Origin: Photorhabdus asymbiotica
GTDB taxonomy: Bacteria; Pseudomonadota; Gammaproteobacteria; Enterobacterales; Enterobacteriaceae
Length of the DNA: 64,000 nt
Reading direction: 5' to 3'
NCBI RefSeq assembly: GCF_003634575.1
Contig: NZ_RBLJ01000002.1
Coordinates: 124,001 to 188,000 of the forward strand
Positions 1 through 9,466 of this stretch are shown piece after piece. The notes under the pieces are model-generated. The model saw only the letters and a list, made by a program, of their open reading frames with translations, had not been told where the DNA came from and did no database searches. Both the position numbers and the translations under genes were made by a program. How positions within the stretch are numbered: the stretch's first letter is position 1; every line of letters starts with the position of its first letter.

Positions 1-33
1 GATTTCTATGCGTTCGGAACGCTCAGGATTCAT
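1..33 (-). CDS. lon: Lon protease, 5' end only (partial)
   Basis: Only the first 11 codons lie inside the window; on the minus strand they read MNPERSERIEI, the conserved N-terminus of enterobacterial Lon, an ATP-dependent serine protease. A GAGAGAG stretch precedes the ATG. The gene follows clpX in the same direction, as in other enterobacteria, behind its own heat-shock-type promoter and the clpX terminator. Confidence 0.9.
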   Translation of the reverse strand, partial: MNPERSERIEI

Positions 34-120
34 AGAGCTCTCTCTTCGTTTAGCTTTCGCCAGTTTTTAGGGAATCTCGTGAAACACGGTCATCACGAGT
101 TTCACATCATAGAATATAAA

Positions 121-152
121 ATATATGGGGACAGGAATTTGACATTCAATAG
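121..152 (-). promoter_or_regulatory. Sigma-32-type (heat shock) promoter of lon
   Basis: Read on the minus strand, a TTGAA -35 core (149-145) is followed after 14 bases by CCCCATATAT (130-121). This fits the RpoH consensus CTTGAA-N13-17-CCCCATNT. It lies about 90 bases upstream of the lon ATG, matching the known heat-shock control of lon. Confidence 0.75.
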
Positions 153-164
153 TATGATACGCTA

Positions 165-197
165 ATAAAAACAAAATGAGGGTAACCCCCTCATTTT
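165..197 (-). terminator. Rho-independent terminator of clpX
   Basis: A perfect 10-bp inverted repeat (173-182 and 188-197) with a 5-base loop is followed on the minus strand by a T-rich tail (TTTTGTTTTTATTAG). It lies about 45 bases past the clpX stop, so it should end clpP-clpX transcripts before lon. Confidence 0.85.
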
Positions 198-241
198 ATT
201 CAATAATATCCCATTTAGTGAATTCCCTGTCCTGACCTCAA

Positions 242-1513
242 TCACTCACCAGAAACCTGAGCATCCGGCTTGCTGTAAATCAGTAATGGTGCAGATTGAC
301 CATTGACAACAGATTCATCTACGACAACTTTTCCAACATTATCCATCGATGGCAGATCATACATAGTGTCCAGCAATGCACCTTCAACAATAGAACGCAA
401 ACCACGAGCACCTGTCTTACGAACCATCGCTTTCTTAGCAATAGCAGTCAGTGCTTCAGCTCTGAATTCCAGATCGACACCTTCGAGGTTAAACAATGCC
501 TGATACTGCTTAGTCAACGCATTTTTAGGTTCTTTCAGAATCTGAATCAACGCTTCTTCACTCAGTTCACTGAGTGTAGCAACAACAGGTAACCGTCCAA
601 TAAATTCAGGAATTAGACCAAATTTGATCAAATCTTCTGGTTCAGCCTGTGCAAGCAGTTCACCTTCAGTCGCTTTCTCCGACTCACCTTTCACCTTCGC
701 ACCAAAACCAATACCGGTACTGGTATTTAGACGCTGACCAATTACTTTATCCAGACCTGCAAACGCTCCACCACAAATGAATAAGATTTTGGAAGTATCT
801 ACCTGTAAAAACTCCTGCTGAGGATGTTTACGCCCGCCTTGAGGAGGAACTGCCGCAATCGTACCTTCAATCAGTTTTAATAGTGCTTGTTGTACACCTT
901 CACCAGAAACATCTCGGGTAATTGACGGGTTATCAGATTTACGTGAAATTTTGTCAATTTCATCGATATAAACAATACCGCGCTGGGCTTTTTGTACATC
1001 GTAGTCACATTTTTGCAGTAATTTCTGAATAATGTTTTCTACGTCTTCACCCACATATCCCGCTTCGGTCAGAGTAGTCGCATCTGCCATAGTAAAAGGA
1101 ACATCAAGGTAACGGGCCAGCGTTTCAGCCAGCAGCGTCTTACCACTCCCTGTCGGTCCAATAAGCAAAATATTACTTTTACCTAATTCAACGCCATTAC
1201 TCACATCACCATTACGCAACCGCTTGTAATGGTTATAAACAGCAACAGCCAACACCTTTTTCGCCGTTTCCTGGCCGATCACATAATCATCCAGATGCTG
1301 ACGGATTTCATGAGGAGTTGGTAATGCACTACGCTCACGATGTGGTACAAGCTCTTTAATTTCTTCGCGAATGATGTCGTTACATAAATCCACACATTCA
1401 TCGCAGATATACACTGACGGGCCAGCAATCAATTTCCGCACTTCATGTTGGCTTTTCCCGCAGAAAGAGCAATACAGCAGCTTTCCTGAACCGTCTTTGC
1501 GCTTATCTGTCAT
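242..1513 (-). CDS. clpX: ATP-dependent Clp protease, ATP-binding subunit ClpX
   Basis: ClpX is the hexameric AAA+ unfoldase that delivers substrates to ClpP in the cytoplasm. The 423-residue protein has the usual length. The N-terminal C4 zinc-binding domain is intact (C15, C18, C37, C40), Walker A GPTGSGKT lies at about 119-126 and Walker B VYIDEID at about 181-187. The gene is 142 bases downstream of clpP on the same strand and is followed by a strong terminator, the standard clpP-clpX arrangement. Confidence 0.98.
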   Translation of the reverse strand: MTDKRKDGSGKLLYCSFCGKSQHEVRKLIAGPSVYICDECVDLCNDIIREEIKELVPHRERSALPTPHEIRQHLDDYVIGQETAKKVLAVAVYNHYKRLRNGDVSNGVELGKSNILLIGPTGSGKTLLAETLARYLDVPFTMADATTLTEAGYVGEDVENIIQKLLQKCDYDVQKAQRGIVYIDEIDKISRKSDNPSITRDVSGEGVQQALLKLIEGTIAAVPPQGGRKHPQQEFLQVDTSKILFICGGAFAGLDKVIGQRLNTSTGIGFGAKVKGESEKATEGELLAQAEPEDLIKFGLIPEFIGRLPVVATLSELSEEALIQILKEPKNALTKQYQALFNLEGVDLEFRAEALTAIAKKAMVRKTGARGLRSIVEGALLDTMYDLPSMDNVGKVVVDESVVNGQSAPLLIYSKPDAQVSGE

Positions 1514-1655
1514 CAGTCACAACCTCACTTTATCAACTGCTACCCCAGATTCATCTGGCAAAGCAGGAAACTTCTGCTATTACCCCGAACAACATTGCCT
1601 TACCAAATGCAATGGTAAGGCGAATATTTATATTATAGCTTCCGGGAATAATAAA

Positions 1656-2279
1656 TTAATCGCGATGGGTAAAAATCTTATCAACCAACCCATATTCTAC
1701 GGCTTCACTTGCTGATAAGAAACGATCACGTTCTGTATCTTTCTCGATTTCTTCGAGAGATTTCCCTGTATGCTTTGCCATCAAACTATTCATACGCCCT
1801 TTAACCTTAAGTATTTCCTGAGCATGAATTTCAATATCTGAAGCCTGCCCTTGGAAACCACCTAATGGTTGATGGATCATGACTCGGGAATTTGGCAAAC
1901 AGAAACGTTTTCCTTCTGCACCAGCAGTCAACAAAAACGCGCCCATTGAACAAGCCTGTCCCATACAGATGGTGCTGACATCTGGTTTAATAAACTGCAT
2001 AGTGTCGTAAATAGACATTCCGGCGGTAATTACACCACCTGGTGAATTTATATATAAAAAAATATCTTTTTCCGGATTTTCTGCCTCAAGAAACAACATC
2101 TGAGCTACAATCAGGTTTGCCATATGATCTTCAACCTGACCTGTCAGAAAAATAATTCGCTCTTTTAACAGACGTGAATAAATATCGAACGAACGTTCCC
2201 CACGTGCAGTCTGTTCAATTACCATCGGCACCAAAGCCATATGAGGCACATATTGATCCCGCTTGTCGCTATATGACAT
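1656..2279 (-). CDS. clpP: ATP-dependent Clp protease proteolytic subunit ClpP
   Basis: ClpP is the serine peptidase that forms the double heptameric ring working with ClpX or ClpA. The 207-residue protein carries the full triad: Ser111 in GQACSMG, His136 in MIHQP, and Asp185. Start [10 protein letters not shown] is the conserved enterobacterial start and is preceded by an AGGAG-like site. A sigma-32-like promoter lies about 150 bases upstream. Unlike in E. coli, tig is not the direct upstream neighbour: 2.6 kb of foreign DNA separates them. Confidence 0.98.
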   Translation of the reverse strand: MSYSDKRDQYVPHMALVPMVIEQTARGERSFDIYSRLLKERIIFLTGQVEDHMANLIVAQMLFLEAENPEKDIFLYINSPGGVITAGMSIYDTMQFIKPDVSTICMGQACSMGAFLLTAGAEGKRFCLPNSRVMIHQPLGGFQGQASDIEIHAQEILKVKGRMNSLMAKHTGKSLEEIEKDTERDRFLSASEAVEYGLVDKIFTHRD

Positions 2280-2425
2280 TTCCGTCTCCTAATAGAATTC
2301 ATGTTGGTGCCATTCATAACTGATTCTACTTGAGATAAGCGATGATGACCATGATTCAAAGTTAACCAATCAAGGGAAGACTACCCCTGAAAAATTTTGC
2401 AATCATATACATAATATGAAAAAGG

Positions 2426-2453
2426 ATCTGGGGTTAAATCCACTTTTTTCAAG
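2426..2453 (-). promoter_or_regulatory. Sigma-32-type promoter of clpP
   Basis: On the minus strand a perfect CTTGAA (2453-2448) is separated by 14 bases from CCCCAGAT (2433-2426), close to the RpoH consensus. It is about 147 bases upstream of the clpP ATG. It shows that native clpP upstream DNA continues to at least this point, so the foreign insert begins further to the right. Confidence 0.7.
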
Positions 2454-2639
2454 AAAAATCTCGTCTTCTATAGAATAAAAAAACCTACAGATAAATTTAC
2501 GGGCTAGATTATTAACAGAGTGTTGTTTTTTTAGCCAGCACTTTATACTAATAAAATATCGTACAAAAAAAAGAGTTGATTGCCATATTTATGTTAAGAA
2601 TATCACCTTCTCCACAATTTCTCCCTGAAAAAGGTCTCT

Positions 2640-3500
2640 CGCAATGAATGGACGCTTAGAACCATCTGTATCGAACTAATGGGCCGACAACTGCTAAAAT
2701 CTACTAACATCGTTCATTTAGGGGGAATTACTCGTAATCAGCATGTTCTGCATTATATCGATGCCAGAGAGGTCGATCCCTTAGCTGCTGATGTTTTCTG
2801 CCCGCTTGATGAAGACAGCTACACGCTGTTGAAGGAGGACTGGTGTTTAAGCAACAGAAAGAACATGCGTCATCCGTAGATGTCCAGGTGTCTGCGGTTG
2901 TTCGCTGGATATACCGTAAAACTTTTACTGATGATGAATCTGGTGTGTGACAAATTTATTCCTCCAGTTGGCGAAACTGGTTCCGCGTGAGAAATAGCAA
3001 GGGCCACCAAAACAACTAACCGATATTTCGGAATTTTTTGCTCAAAATCGCTGCATTATTGCGGATCACTAGGTATTAAATGCCGTAAAAATGTTGGGCG
3101 AAACCGCCAGCCCCTGGCTAGAAACTCGAATCATGAAACCATGCGTTACAGAATAACGGGGCAATTTTCGCAAAATGTGATATCAGAAGTTGATATTAAA
3201 AGTAACAGCAGTTGGATTATGACACAAAACAATAAAGGCTGGATGGACATTACCCATGGAAGGAGCTTTTATATGTCAGATAAAGATTGAATTAGATGCG
3301 TTAACAACAAAGGTATTTATACCAATGGGCAAACAATTAAAGAGCGGATGACCGTTTATCAGCAGGTGAGTTTTTACAATTAAAAAAAGTTGCCATAGCT
3401 GGAAATCAATGTAAAAAAATGGGGAATTAGTTTGGCTGTGATTTCACTGAACATCGGTACCCATTAGGCTGGTATACGGCCAGGTTAAAATTTACTGGAC
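2640..3500 (+). pseudogene. Decayed coding DNA between clpP and tig, origin not recognised
   Basis: No intact gene is visible between clpP and the glycosyltransferase. A plus-strand reading from about 2679 looks protein-like (GRQLLKSTNIVHLGG...) but stops at 2879; the adjacent frame continues it (QQKEHASSVDVQVSAVVRW) to a stop near 2948. Further short protein-like stretches run to about 3500, broken by stops in every frame. I interpret this as the remains of one or more genes with at least one frameshift. I do not recognise the family. The rest of the stretch (3500-3780) is AT-rich and shows no gene I would defend. Confidence 0.4.
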
Positions 3501-3785
3501 ACACAATAGAGAGTCATCATATGTTATTGTATGTTGTCATTAGAAACTGATATTCTCTTTGTTATATTTCAATATTACATTTGTAAGGGATGTTATGTTG
3601 TGGTTTTGTACCTTAAGAGTGAATATGTGTCAGAAATTCAACAACACTATTTAGATAAACTTAAAAAAGACATATTGAATATGTGTAAGATGTTATGTGC
3701 TCTGTACAGATTTTTTGCGCAGAACTGGCAATAAAAACTTGCAATGTTACAAAAGGAATTATTCAGATAAGGATAGGAGGAATCA

Positions 3786-4736
3786 ATGAAAATTGCTATT
3801 TTGAGAAGGAATGGTCTAGGAGACTTAATATGTACACAGCCTTTAATAAATTACTTAAAATTAAAATACCCATCATCTGAAATACATTTATTCATTGATT
3901 TCAATAATGAAGAATTGACTAAATATCTTTGCCCTAATATTATAACACACATTATACCAAAAGGGAATAAATATATATCTCTTTTAACTACAGCATTAAA
4001 ACAGAGAAAAGAAAAATTTGATATAGCAATTTCTGCAAAGACTTCTCCTATGAAGCTAAATAATTTATTCTTATGGGCTGTAAATGCGAGAAAACGTTAT
4101 GCGGTAACTAGTCATAAAAAATGGCATGAAAAACTAATTAATACCTCAACAGATTTAAAAAAAATTGATGGACTTCATCAATCACTAAAATTATTAAAGA
4201 TTTTTGATCCCACAATAGAATCAATACCATCTGATTTATTTCCAAAGATCGTTATGAAAGATTTTTTTGGTTTTTCAAACAGTAAGTTTCCTAAAATTTT
4301 ATTTTCTGTATCCAATAATAGAACAAGAAGTCAAATTAAAAATGAAAGAATGGCATCAATAGCGAACGAAATTATAAAGAATTTTCCTGATGCAGTTTTT
4401 TTGATCTCAACACTCTACAAAGATAGAGAAAAAGCCAATCAACTATTAACCATGATCGAGGGAAAATCACAGATTATAGAAAGTGAAAATCTTAAATCTT
4501 TTCTATCATTAATAAATAGCGTTGATCTTGTTATCGTCGGCGATGGTGGAATTTGTCATTTAGCCGCGGCTATTAATAAGAAAATAGTTGCTCTTTATGG
4601 TGTAACAAAACCTCAAAATTGGGGGCCTCTTATTTCAGATGAATTATGCATAACACTATACGATAAAGAGAATGTGAATAATATTTCATTGCAAGAAATA
4701 TATTTATCAGCTCTGAAACTTCTTTCGTTGAAATAA
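3786..4736 (+). CDS. Glycosyltransferase family 9 (heptosyltransferase-like)
   Basis: This 316-residue protein begins MKIAILRRNGLGDLICTQPL, the typical N-terminus of GT9 LPS heptosyltransferases, and its C-terminal half has the donor-site pattern VDLVIVGDGGICHLAAAINKK...ALYGVTKPQNWGP (about 244-285; GDGG replaces the more usual D[TS]G). An AGGAGG site sits just ahead of the ATG. A role in modifying lipopolysaccharide core or another surface glycan is inferred. The gene is very AT-rich, stands alone, and lies between clpP and tig, which are normally adjacent, so it was probably acquired by transfer. The sugar and acceptor cannot be told from sequence. Confidence 0.8.
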   Translation: MKIAILRRNGLGDLICTQPLINYLKLKYPSSEIHLFIDFNNEELTKYLCPNIITHIIPKGNKYISLLTTALKQRKEKFDIAISAKTSPMKLNNLFLWAVNARKRYAVTSHKKWHEKLINTSTDLKKIDGLHQSLKLLKIFDPTIESIPSDLFPKIVMKDFFGFSNSKFPKILFSVSNNRTRSQIKNERMASIANEIIKNFPDAVFLISTLYKDREKANQLLTMIEGKSQIIESENLKSFLSLINSVDLVIVGDGGICHLAAAINKKIVALYGVTKPQNWGPLISDELCITLYDKENVNNISLQEIYLSALKLLSLK

Positions 4737-4797
4737 TTTATTCAGAATAGGAGCCATACAAAACTTTCATAACCTTAGTAGGGTTTGTCAGCAGTCT

Positions 4798-4822
4798 GAC
4801 CCGCAGATAAATCTGCGGGCCA
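4798..4822. terminator. Hairpin terminator between the GT9 gene and tig
   Basis: A perfect inverted repeat CCCGCAGAT / ATCTGCGGG (4800-4808 and 4811-4819) lies between the convergent stops of the glycosyltransferase (+) and tig (-). It probably ends transcription from both sides, although neither T tract is long. Confidence 0.6.
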
Positions 4823-4867
4823 TTTTACAAAAACGATAAATTCATTATCTCACAGCAAAACCAAAAC

Positions 4868-6172
4868 TTATGCCATTTGATTCTGATTCATTAATTCGTT
4901 AAAAGAAGTCTCTTTTTCTGAAACTTTTGCTTTACCCAGAAGAACTTCAACCGCTTGTTCTTCCAAAGCAATATTACGAACATTGCTCATCAATTCCTGG
5001 TTTTTACCATAGAATTCGATCACTTCCTGAGGATCTTCATAAGCAGAAGCCATTTCCTCAATCAGTCCTTTAACACGCTCTTCGTCAGCTTTCAGTTCAT
5101 TGCTACTGATAACTTCACCTAATAACAGGCCAACAACAACACGACGTTTAGCTTGCTCTTCAAACAATTCACGAGGCAATTCTAGGGCTTGTTTTTCATT
5201 GCCACCGAAACGCTGAGCAGATTGACGACGCAGAACATCGATTTCACCATCAACAACCGCAGCAGGAACTTCAATCTCGTTAGCCTTAACCAAGCCATCG
5301 ATAACCTGAGATTTAATACGGTTACGAACTGCACTTTTCAGTTCACGTTCCATATTCTTCCGTACTTCTGCACGCAGGCCGTCAACTGTGCCATCAGTGA
5401 TACCGAAACGCTTGATGAACTCTTCAGTCAATTCTGGCAGTTCACGCTGTTCCACTTTTTTCAAAGTGATAGCAAACTTAGCTGCTTTACCTTTCAGATT
5501 TTCAGCATGATAATCTTCTGGGAAGTTCACATCAATGGTTAATTCTTCGCCAGCCTTATGACCAACAATACCGTCTTCAAAACCTGGGATCATACGGCCC
5601 TGGCCCATAGCCAGAACAAAGTCAGACGCTTTACCGCCTTCAAACTCTTCACCATCAATAGAACCGTTAAAGTCAACGGTAACACGATCTTCTGCACTAG
5701 CTGCTTCTTCGGTTTCTTTCCAGTCAGCCTGCTGCTTACGCAAAGTTTCCAGCATTGCGTCAACATCTTCATCTTTTACTTCAACAACAGGTTTTTCAAC
5801 TTCAATGTTTTCCAGATCTTTCAGCTCAACTTCTGGATATACTTCGAACTCAACAGAAAAAGTGAAGTCTTCACCATCTTTGAACTGCTCCGGCACATAG
5901 CTTGGAGCACCAGCTGGATTGATCTTTTGTTCGATGATTGCATTAATAAAGTTACGTTGCATCAGATCACCCAGGACGTCCTGGAGAACAGAAGCGCCGT
6001 AACGTTGTTTAATGATGTTCATAGGCACTTTGCCTTTACGGAAACCATCAATACGAACTTTTTTTGCTACATTGACCAGCTCACTACTAACTGCTTTTTC
6101 GATATCGGCAGCAGGAACGGTGATTGTCACACGACGCCCAAGGCCTTGAGTGGTTTCAACAGAAACTTGCAT
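4868..6172 (-). CDS. tig: Trigger factor, ribosome-associated chaperone and peptidyl-prolyl isomerase
   Basis: Trigger factor binds ribosomal protein L23 at the exit tunnel and shields nascent chains. The 434-residue protein is full length: N-terminal ribosome-binding domain starting [15 protein letters not shown] with the GFRKGKVP signature (about 43-50), a central FKBP-like domain (about 160-240, with [15 protein letters not shown]), and a helical C-terminal chaperone domain. In most enterobacteria it is immediately upstream of clpP; here an insertion separates the two, and tig ends at its own hairpin. Confidence 0.98.
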   Translation of the reverse strand: MQVSVETTQGLGRRVTITVPAADIEKAVSSELVNVAKKVRIDGFRKGKVPMNIIKQRYGASVLQDVLGDLMQRNFINAIIEQKINPAGAPSYVPEQFKDGEDFTFSVEFEVYPEVELKDLENIEVEKPVVEVKDEDVDAMLETLRKQQADWKETEEAASAEDRVTVDFNGSIDGEEFEGGKASDFVLAMGQGRMIPGFEDGIVGHKAGEELTIDVNFPEDYHAENLKGKAAKFAITLKKVEQRELPELTEEFIKRFGITDGTVDGLRAEVRKNMERELKSAVRNRIKSQVIDGLVKANEIEVPAAVVDGEIDVLRRQSAQRFGGNEKQALELPRELFEEQAKRRVVVGLLLGEVISSNELKADEERVKGLIEEMASAYEDPQEVIEFYGKNQELMSNVRNIALEEQAVEVLLGKAKVSEKETSFNELMNQNQMA

Positions 6173-6465
6173 CTTTTTACCTCAAAAAAATCATAGTGCT
6201 CGGTCAACTCCAGAGACCATGCAACTGGCACGCGTTCTGTGTACCAATCACAACACTCTCTAAGAACCGGGGCGGTCGCATTTAAAAACCGAGAATCCCT
6301 GATGTCAGAAGCGTCCCGAAACCATTCTAAAAATTAGACGCGACATTATAGCGATGCAGACGGTGTGAGTCGAGAATTGCTGACAAAAGCCGAACTATTC
6401 ATCAACTTTATCCAATACAATGACTCAACTACCAAATGTGCGTTCAAAATGTGTCACGCATAAAA
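6173..6465. other. Upstream region of tig; no gene
   Basis: These roughly 290 bases hold the leader and presumably the promoter of tig. I see no open frame and no further structure that I can support. Confidence 0.4.
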
Positions 6466-6492
6466 CACAAAAACGGCCCGAAGGCCATCAAT
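6466..6492 (-). terminator. Terminator of bolA
   Basis: On the minus strand, ATGGCC-TTCG-GGCCGT forms a short GC-rich stem with a stable tetraloop and is followed by TTTTTGTG. It lies about 60 bases downstream of the bolA stop. Confidence 0.75.
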
Positions 6493-6549
6493 CGAATCCA
6501 TTCTATTATTAATAGAAAATGCCCCAAATAAGAACCAAATCAACAAATC

Positions 6550-6867
6550 TCAAGCAACAATATTATTGCCACCCCGACATGCTGGTGAAGCTAAAACGGT
6601 ATCCTGCAATTCACTCCATTCTTTTTCTGTATAGGTATGTAACGCCAAAGCATGAACACCTGCTGCCAATTCTGCCGATAATGTACCATAAACGGAACGA
6701 TGGCGATTTAGCATGCGTTCACCAACAAATTTATCACTGATGATCACGACCTTAAAATGGCTTTCAGAACCTACGGGTACATTGTGACGATAACTTTCAT
6801 CAATGACTTCTAGATATGAGGGGTTAAATGCCGCCTGTAATTTCTCTTCTATATCCTGACACACCAT
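6550..6867 (-). CDS. bolA: BolA family transcriptional/iron-sulfur regulator
   Basis: BolA is a small stress-induced regulator that influences cell shape genes and pairs with monothiol glutaredoxins. The 105-residue product shows the conserved core [20 protein letters not shown] and the C-terminal [10 protein letters not shown]...SPACRGG. The ATG at 6867 ([10 protein letters not shown]) is chosen over an in-frame start 14 codons upstream because AAGGAG lies 6 bases before it and the length then matches E. coli BolA (105 residues). It is divergent from yajG. Confidence 0.95.
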   Translation of the reverse strand: MVCQDIEEKLQAAFNPSYLEVIDESYRHNVPVGSESHFKVVIISDKFVGERMLNRHRSVYGTLSAELAAGVHALALHTYTEKEWSELQDTVLASPACRGGNNIVA

Positions 6868-7109
6868 ATTATTCTCCTTAAACCGTATAGTAATCATGCT
6901 ATCAACCATATTAATGATTTTAGTCTATTCTTCATGAGTTATAGCACCAGCGCATTAAAATACCTTTAATCGAATTCCAGATTATCAGGTTTTTATATAT
7001 GTTTACCCTATCGGGGATATGCCACGATCAAAGGCGGTGTTATTATTGCAACAGTTTACACTATTGATAAGTATTACTGGACATCCTTATCACTGATGAG
7101 AAAATCAAC

Positions 7110-7688
7110 ATGTTGAAAAGAATCTTTTTCCCGCTTATTACTCTTTTTCTCCTTGCAGGTTGTGCTGCTCCCAGCAATACCCTGACCATAGACCCTAAAA
7201 TTACCCTGCCAACAGCAGACCCAACTATGAGTGCTATCACCATCAGCATCAGCGGTGCCGACAATCGCCAGTCTCAGACACTTGCTCAAGTTAACCGTAA
7301 TGCCAAGCTGGAAGTACTGAAACCATCGCGCGATCTACGCTTTCTTCTCCAGGAAATCTTAGAAAAACAGATGGCCGCCCGCGGTTATATGATTGGCTCC
7401 CCAGCCAATGCCAATCTGCAAATTATTGTGAACAATCTGTACGCAGATGTTAAAGAAGGTAGCCTTCGCCATAATATTTCAACAAAAGCCGATATTTCTA
7501 TCATCAGTGCAGCGCAAAACGGAAGCAAACAAGTTAAGAACTATCGCACCAGTTACAATGTCCAAGGCCCTTTGGGGGCAACAAATGAGAAAATTGCTGA
7601 CGCAGTAAATACTGTACTATCTGAAGTTATAGCAGACATGGCCCAAGATTCATCGGTCAGCAACTTCATCAAACAAAATACCCGCTAA
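7110..7688 (+). CDS. yajG: YajG family lipoprotein
   Basis: A 192-residue predicted lipoprotein. The signal peptide ends in a lipobox LLAGC with the acylated cysteine at residue 18, followed by AAPS, so outer membrane sorting is likely. The mature domain matches enterobacterial YajG in length and position between bolA and ampG. Its molecular function is not established. A hairpin terminator separates it from ampG 53 bases downstream. Confidence 0.92.
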   Translation: MLKRIFFPLITLFLLAGCAAPSNTLTIDPKITLPTADPTMSAITISISGADNRQSQTLAQVNRNAKLEVLKPSRDLRFLLQEILEKQMAARGYMIGSPANANLQIIVNNLYADVKEGSLRHNISTKADISIISAAQNGSKQVKNYRTSYNVQGPLGATNEKIADAVNTVLSEVIADMAQDSSVSNFIKQNTR

Positions 7689-7705
7689 TTAAGGATTAAT
7701 TGCTT

Positions 7706-7731
7706 ACTCTGCCCACCTGGGGCAGAGTTTT
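7706..7731 (+). terminator. Hairpin between yajG and ampG
   Basis: ACTCTGCCC (7706-7714) pairs perfectly with GGGCAGAGT (7720-7728) and is followed by TTT. It ends 10 bases before the ampG start, so it could reduce read-through from yajG into ampG, or sequester the ampG leader. Confidence 0.7.
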
Positions 7732-7740
7732 GGGAGGCCC

Positions 7741-9225
7741 ATGTCTTATCGTTATCTCACCGTTTTTACTCAACATAACTCACGTATCCTACTTTTACTC
7801 GGTTTTGCTTCTGGTTTACCTCTTGCACTCACTGCCAGCACTTTGCAAGCATGGATGACCGTTGAAGGCGTCGACCTTAAAACAATAGGTTTCTTTTCCC
7901 TTGTCGGACAAGCATATGTTTTCAAATTTCTCTGGTCCCCTTTTATGGACCGGTTTACCCCCTCTTTTCTTGGACGTCGCCGTGGCTGGTTACTTGTAAC
8001 ACAGTTATTGCTCATAGCCAGTATTGCTACAATGGGCTTTCTCCAGCCGTCTCAACATTTATGGTGGTTAGCCGTACTAGCGGTCACTGTTGCTTTCTGT
8101 TCCGCATCACAAGATATCGTCTTTGATGCTTATAAAGCAGATTTACTGCACAGCGAGGAACGGGGTGTAGGTGCAGCAGTTTCAGTACTTGGTTATCGAT
8201 TAGCAATGTTGATTTCAGGTGGATTAGCATTATGGATCGCAGACCGCTATATTGGCTGGCAACATATATACTGGTTAATGGCTGGACTGATGATAATTGG
8301 AGTCTATGCAACTTTAAAAGCTAAAGAACCTGAAGTTGATATTCTCCCACCAAAAACACTCCAACAAGCAGCAATAGAACCATTAGCCGATTTTTTCAGT
8401 CGTAATAATGCATGGCTGATACTGTTATTGATTATCATGTATAAACTAGGAGATGCCTTTGCTGCCAGCTTAAGTACCCCATTTCTTATCCGTGGTATTG
8501 GTTTTGATGCAGGTGAAGTCGGCATGGCCAACAAAACACTGGGATTAGCCGCAACCATTGTTGGGGCATTATATGGCGGTTATTTAATGCAACGATGGAG
8601 TTTATTCCGTTCACTAATGATATTTGGCATTCTTCAGGCAATCTCCAACATTGGATACTGGCTGTTATCTATTACTGACAAAAATATCTACACCATGAGC
8701 AGCGCCATTTTTCTGGAAAATATCTGTGGTGGAATGGGAACCGCTGCATTTGTTGCCCTGCTTATGACGTTATGTAACAAATCGTTCTCCGCAACACAGT
8801 TTGCTCTATTATCTGCCTTATCGGCTGTTGGTCGGGTATACGTCGGCCCAATTGCTGGTTGGTTGGTTGAATTATATGGCTGGCCAAACTTCTATTTATT
8901 TTCTATAACTGCTTCTATTCCGGGGTTATTGTTGCTACTTATCTGTCGTCAGACTCTGGATTATACCCAGCAAACTAATGATTTTATACCACGTACTGAG
9001 TTCAAAAATTTCTATCGACTGGCTCTTGGATTACTGTCATTAGCAAGCATCCTTCTTGCATTTTGGTTAGTTACCATAATCACTAATGCTCTCACCTGGA
9101 CTAATGCACCTGATCTGGCCGAACACTTACTATTATGGGGAGCACAGATCGGTATCACAGGCATTATCTTAGGTTGTTCTCTAGATTATCTCGCATTAAT
9201 AAAGAAAAAGAACAAATCGGCTTAA
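7741..9225 (+). CDS. ampG: Muropeptide permease AmpG (MFS transporter)
   Basis: AmpG imports GlcNAc-1,6-anhydro-MurNAc peptides released from murein during growth, feeding cell wall recycling and, in species with ampC, beta-lactamase induction. The 494-residue protein has the family length (E. coli 491) and begins with the typical SRILLLLGFASGLPLALTASTLQAWM motif region. It is strongly hydrophobic with many transmembrane helices and the MFS loop motif FMDRFTP...LGRRRGW after helix 2. GGGAGGCCC precedes the ATG. Gene order yajG-ampG-(cyo) is the enterobacterial one, apart from the porin gene inserted next. Confidence 0.97.
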   Translation: MSYRYLTVFTQHNSRILLLLGFASGLPLALTASTLQAWMTVEGVDLKTIGFFSLVGQAYVFKFLWSPFMDRFTPSFLGRRRGWLLVTQLLLIASIATMGFLQPSQHLWWLAVLAVTVAFCSASQDIVFDAYKADLLHSEERGVGAAVSVLGYRLAMLISGGLALWIADRYIGWQHIYWLMAGLMIIGVYATLKAKEPEVDILPPKTLQQAAIEPLADFFSRNNAWLILLLIIMYKLGDAFAASLSTPFLIRGIGFDAGEVGMANKTLGLAATIVGALYGGYLMQRWSLFRSLMIFGILQAISNIGYWLLSITDKNIYTMSSAIFLENICGGMGTAAFVALLMTLCNKSFSATQFALLSALSAVGRVYVGPIAGWLVELYGWPNFYLFSITASIPGLLLLLICRQTLDYTQQTNDFIPRTEFKNFYRLALGLLSLASILLAFWLVTIITNALTWTNAPDLAEHLLLWGAQIGITGIILGCSLDYLALIKKKNKSA

Positions 9226-9251
9226 AGATACAAATATTAAATTAATTTATT

Positions 9252-9280
9252 AAAAGGTTGACCATTGTCAGCCTTTTATA
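9252..9280 (+). terminator. Terminator of ampG
   Basis: AAAAGGTTGAC (9252-9262) pairs with GTCAGCCTTTT (9267-9277), with one G-U pair and a 4-base loop, and ends in a T-rich arm. Confidence 0.8.
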
Positions 9281-9296
9281 TTCCCTTAAATATTTA

Positions 9297-9312
9297 AGTG
9301 ATAATGATCACA
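9297..9312 (+). promoter_or_regulatory. CRP-like binding site upstream of the OmpK/Tsx-type gene
   Basis: AGTGA-N6-TCACA differs from the CRP half-site pair TGTGA-N6-TCACA in one base. It lies about 155 bases ahead of the porin start. E. coli tsx is known to be under CRP/CytR control, so catabolite control here is plausible; it is inferred from the motif only. Confidence 0.5.
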
Positions 9313-9466
9313 TTTCAGCTAGTAATTTGTCAAAAAGTGCTATTTTTAAGCGATTATTTAATTATTGAATATTCATATCCGCATAGAATCAGACTATCAT
9401 TTTAAGGCTTATATAAATTAGCTTTAAAACCAAAAACCTCTTTTCATGGATGCGTTAGAGAAATTT

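Noticed and set aside
2679-2879. 66-codon frame as an intact small gene
   Set aside because: The protein-like sequence continues in another frame downstream of the stop, so it looks like a fragment of a decayed gene.
3531-3880. Two short overlapping frames upstream of the GT9 gene
   Set aside because: AT-rich chance frames; the second one runs out of frame into the glycosyltransferase gene.
5558-6196. 212-codon plus-strand frame across tig
   Set aside because: Antisense shadow of trigger factor; composition (many F, N) is typical of such shadows.
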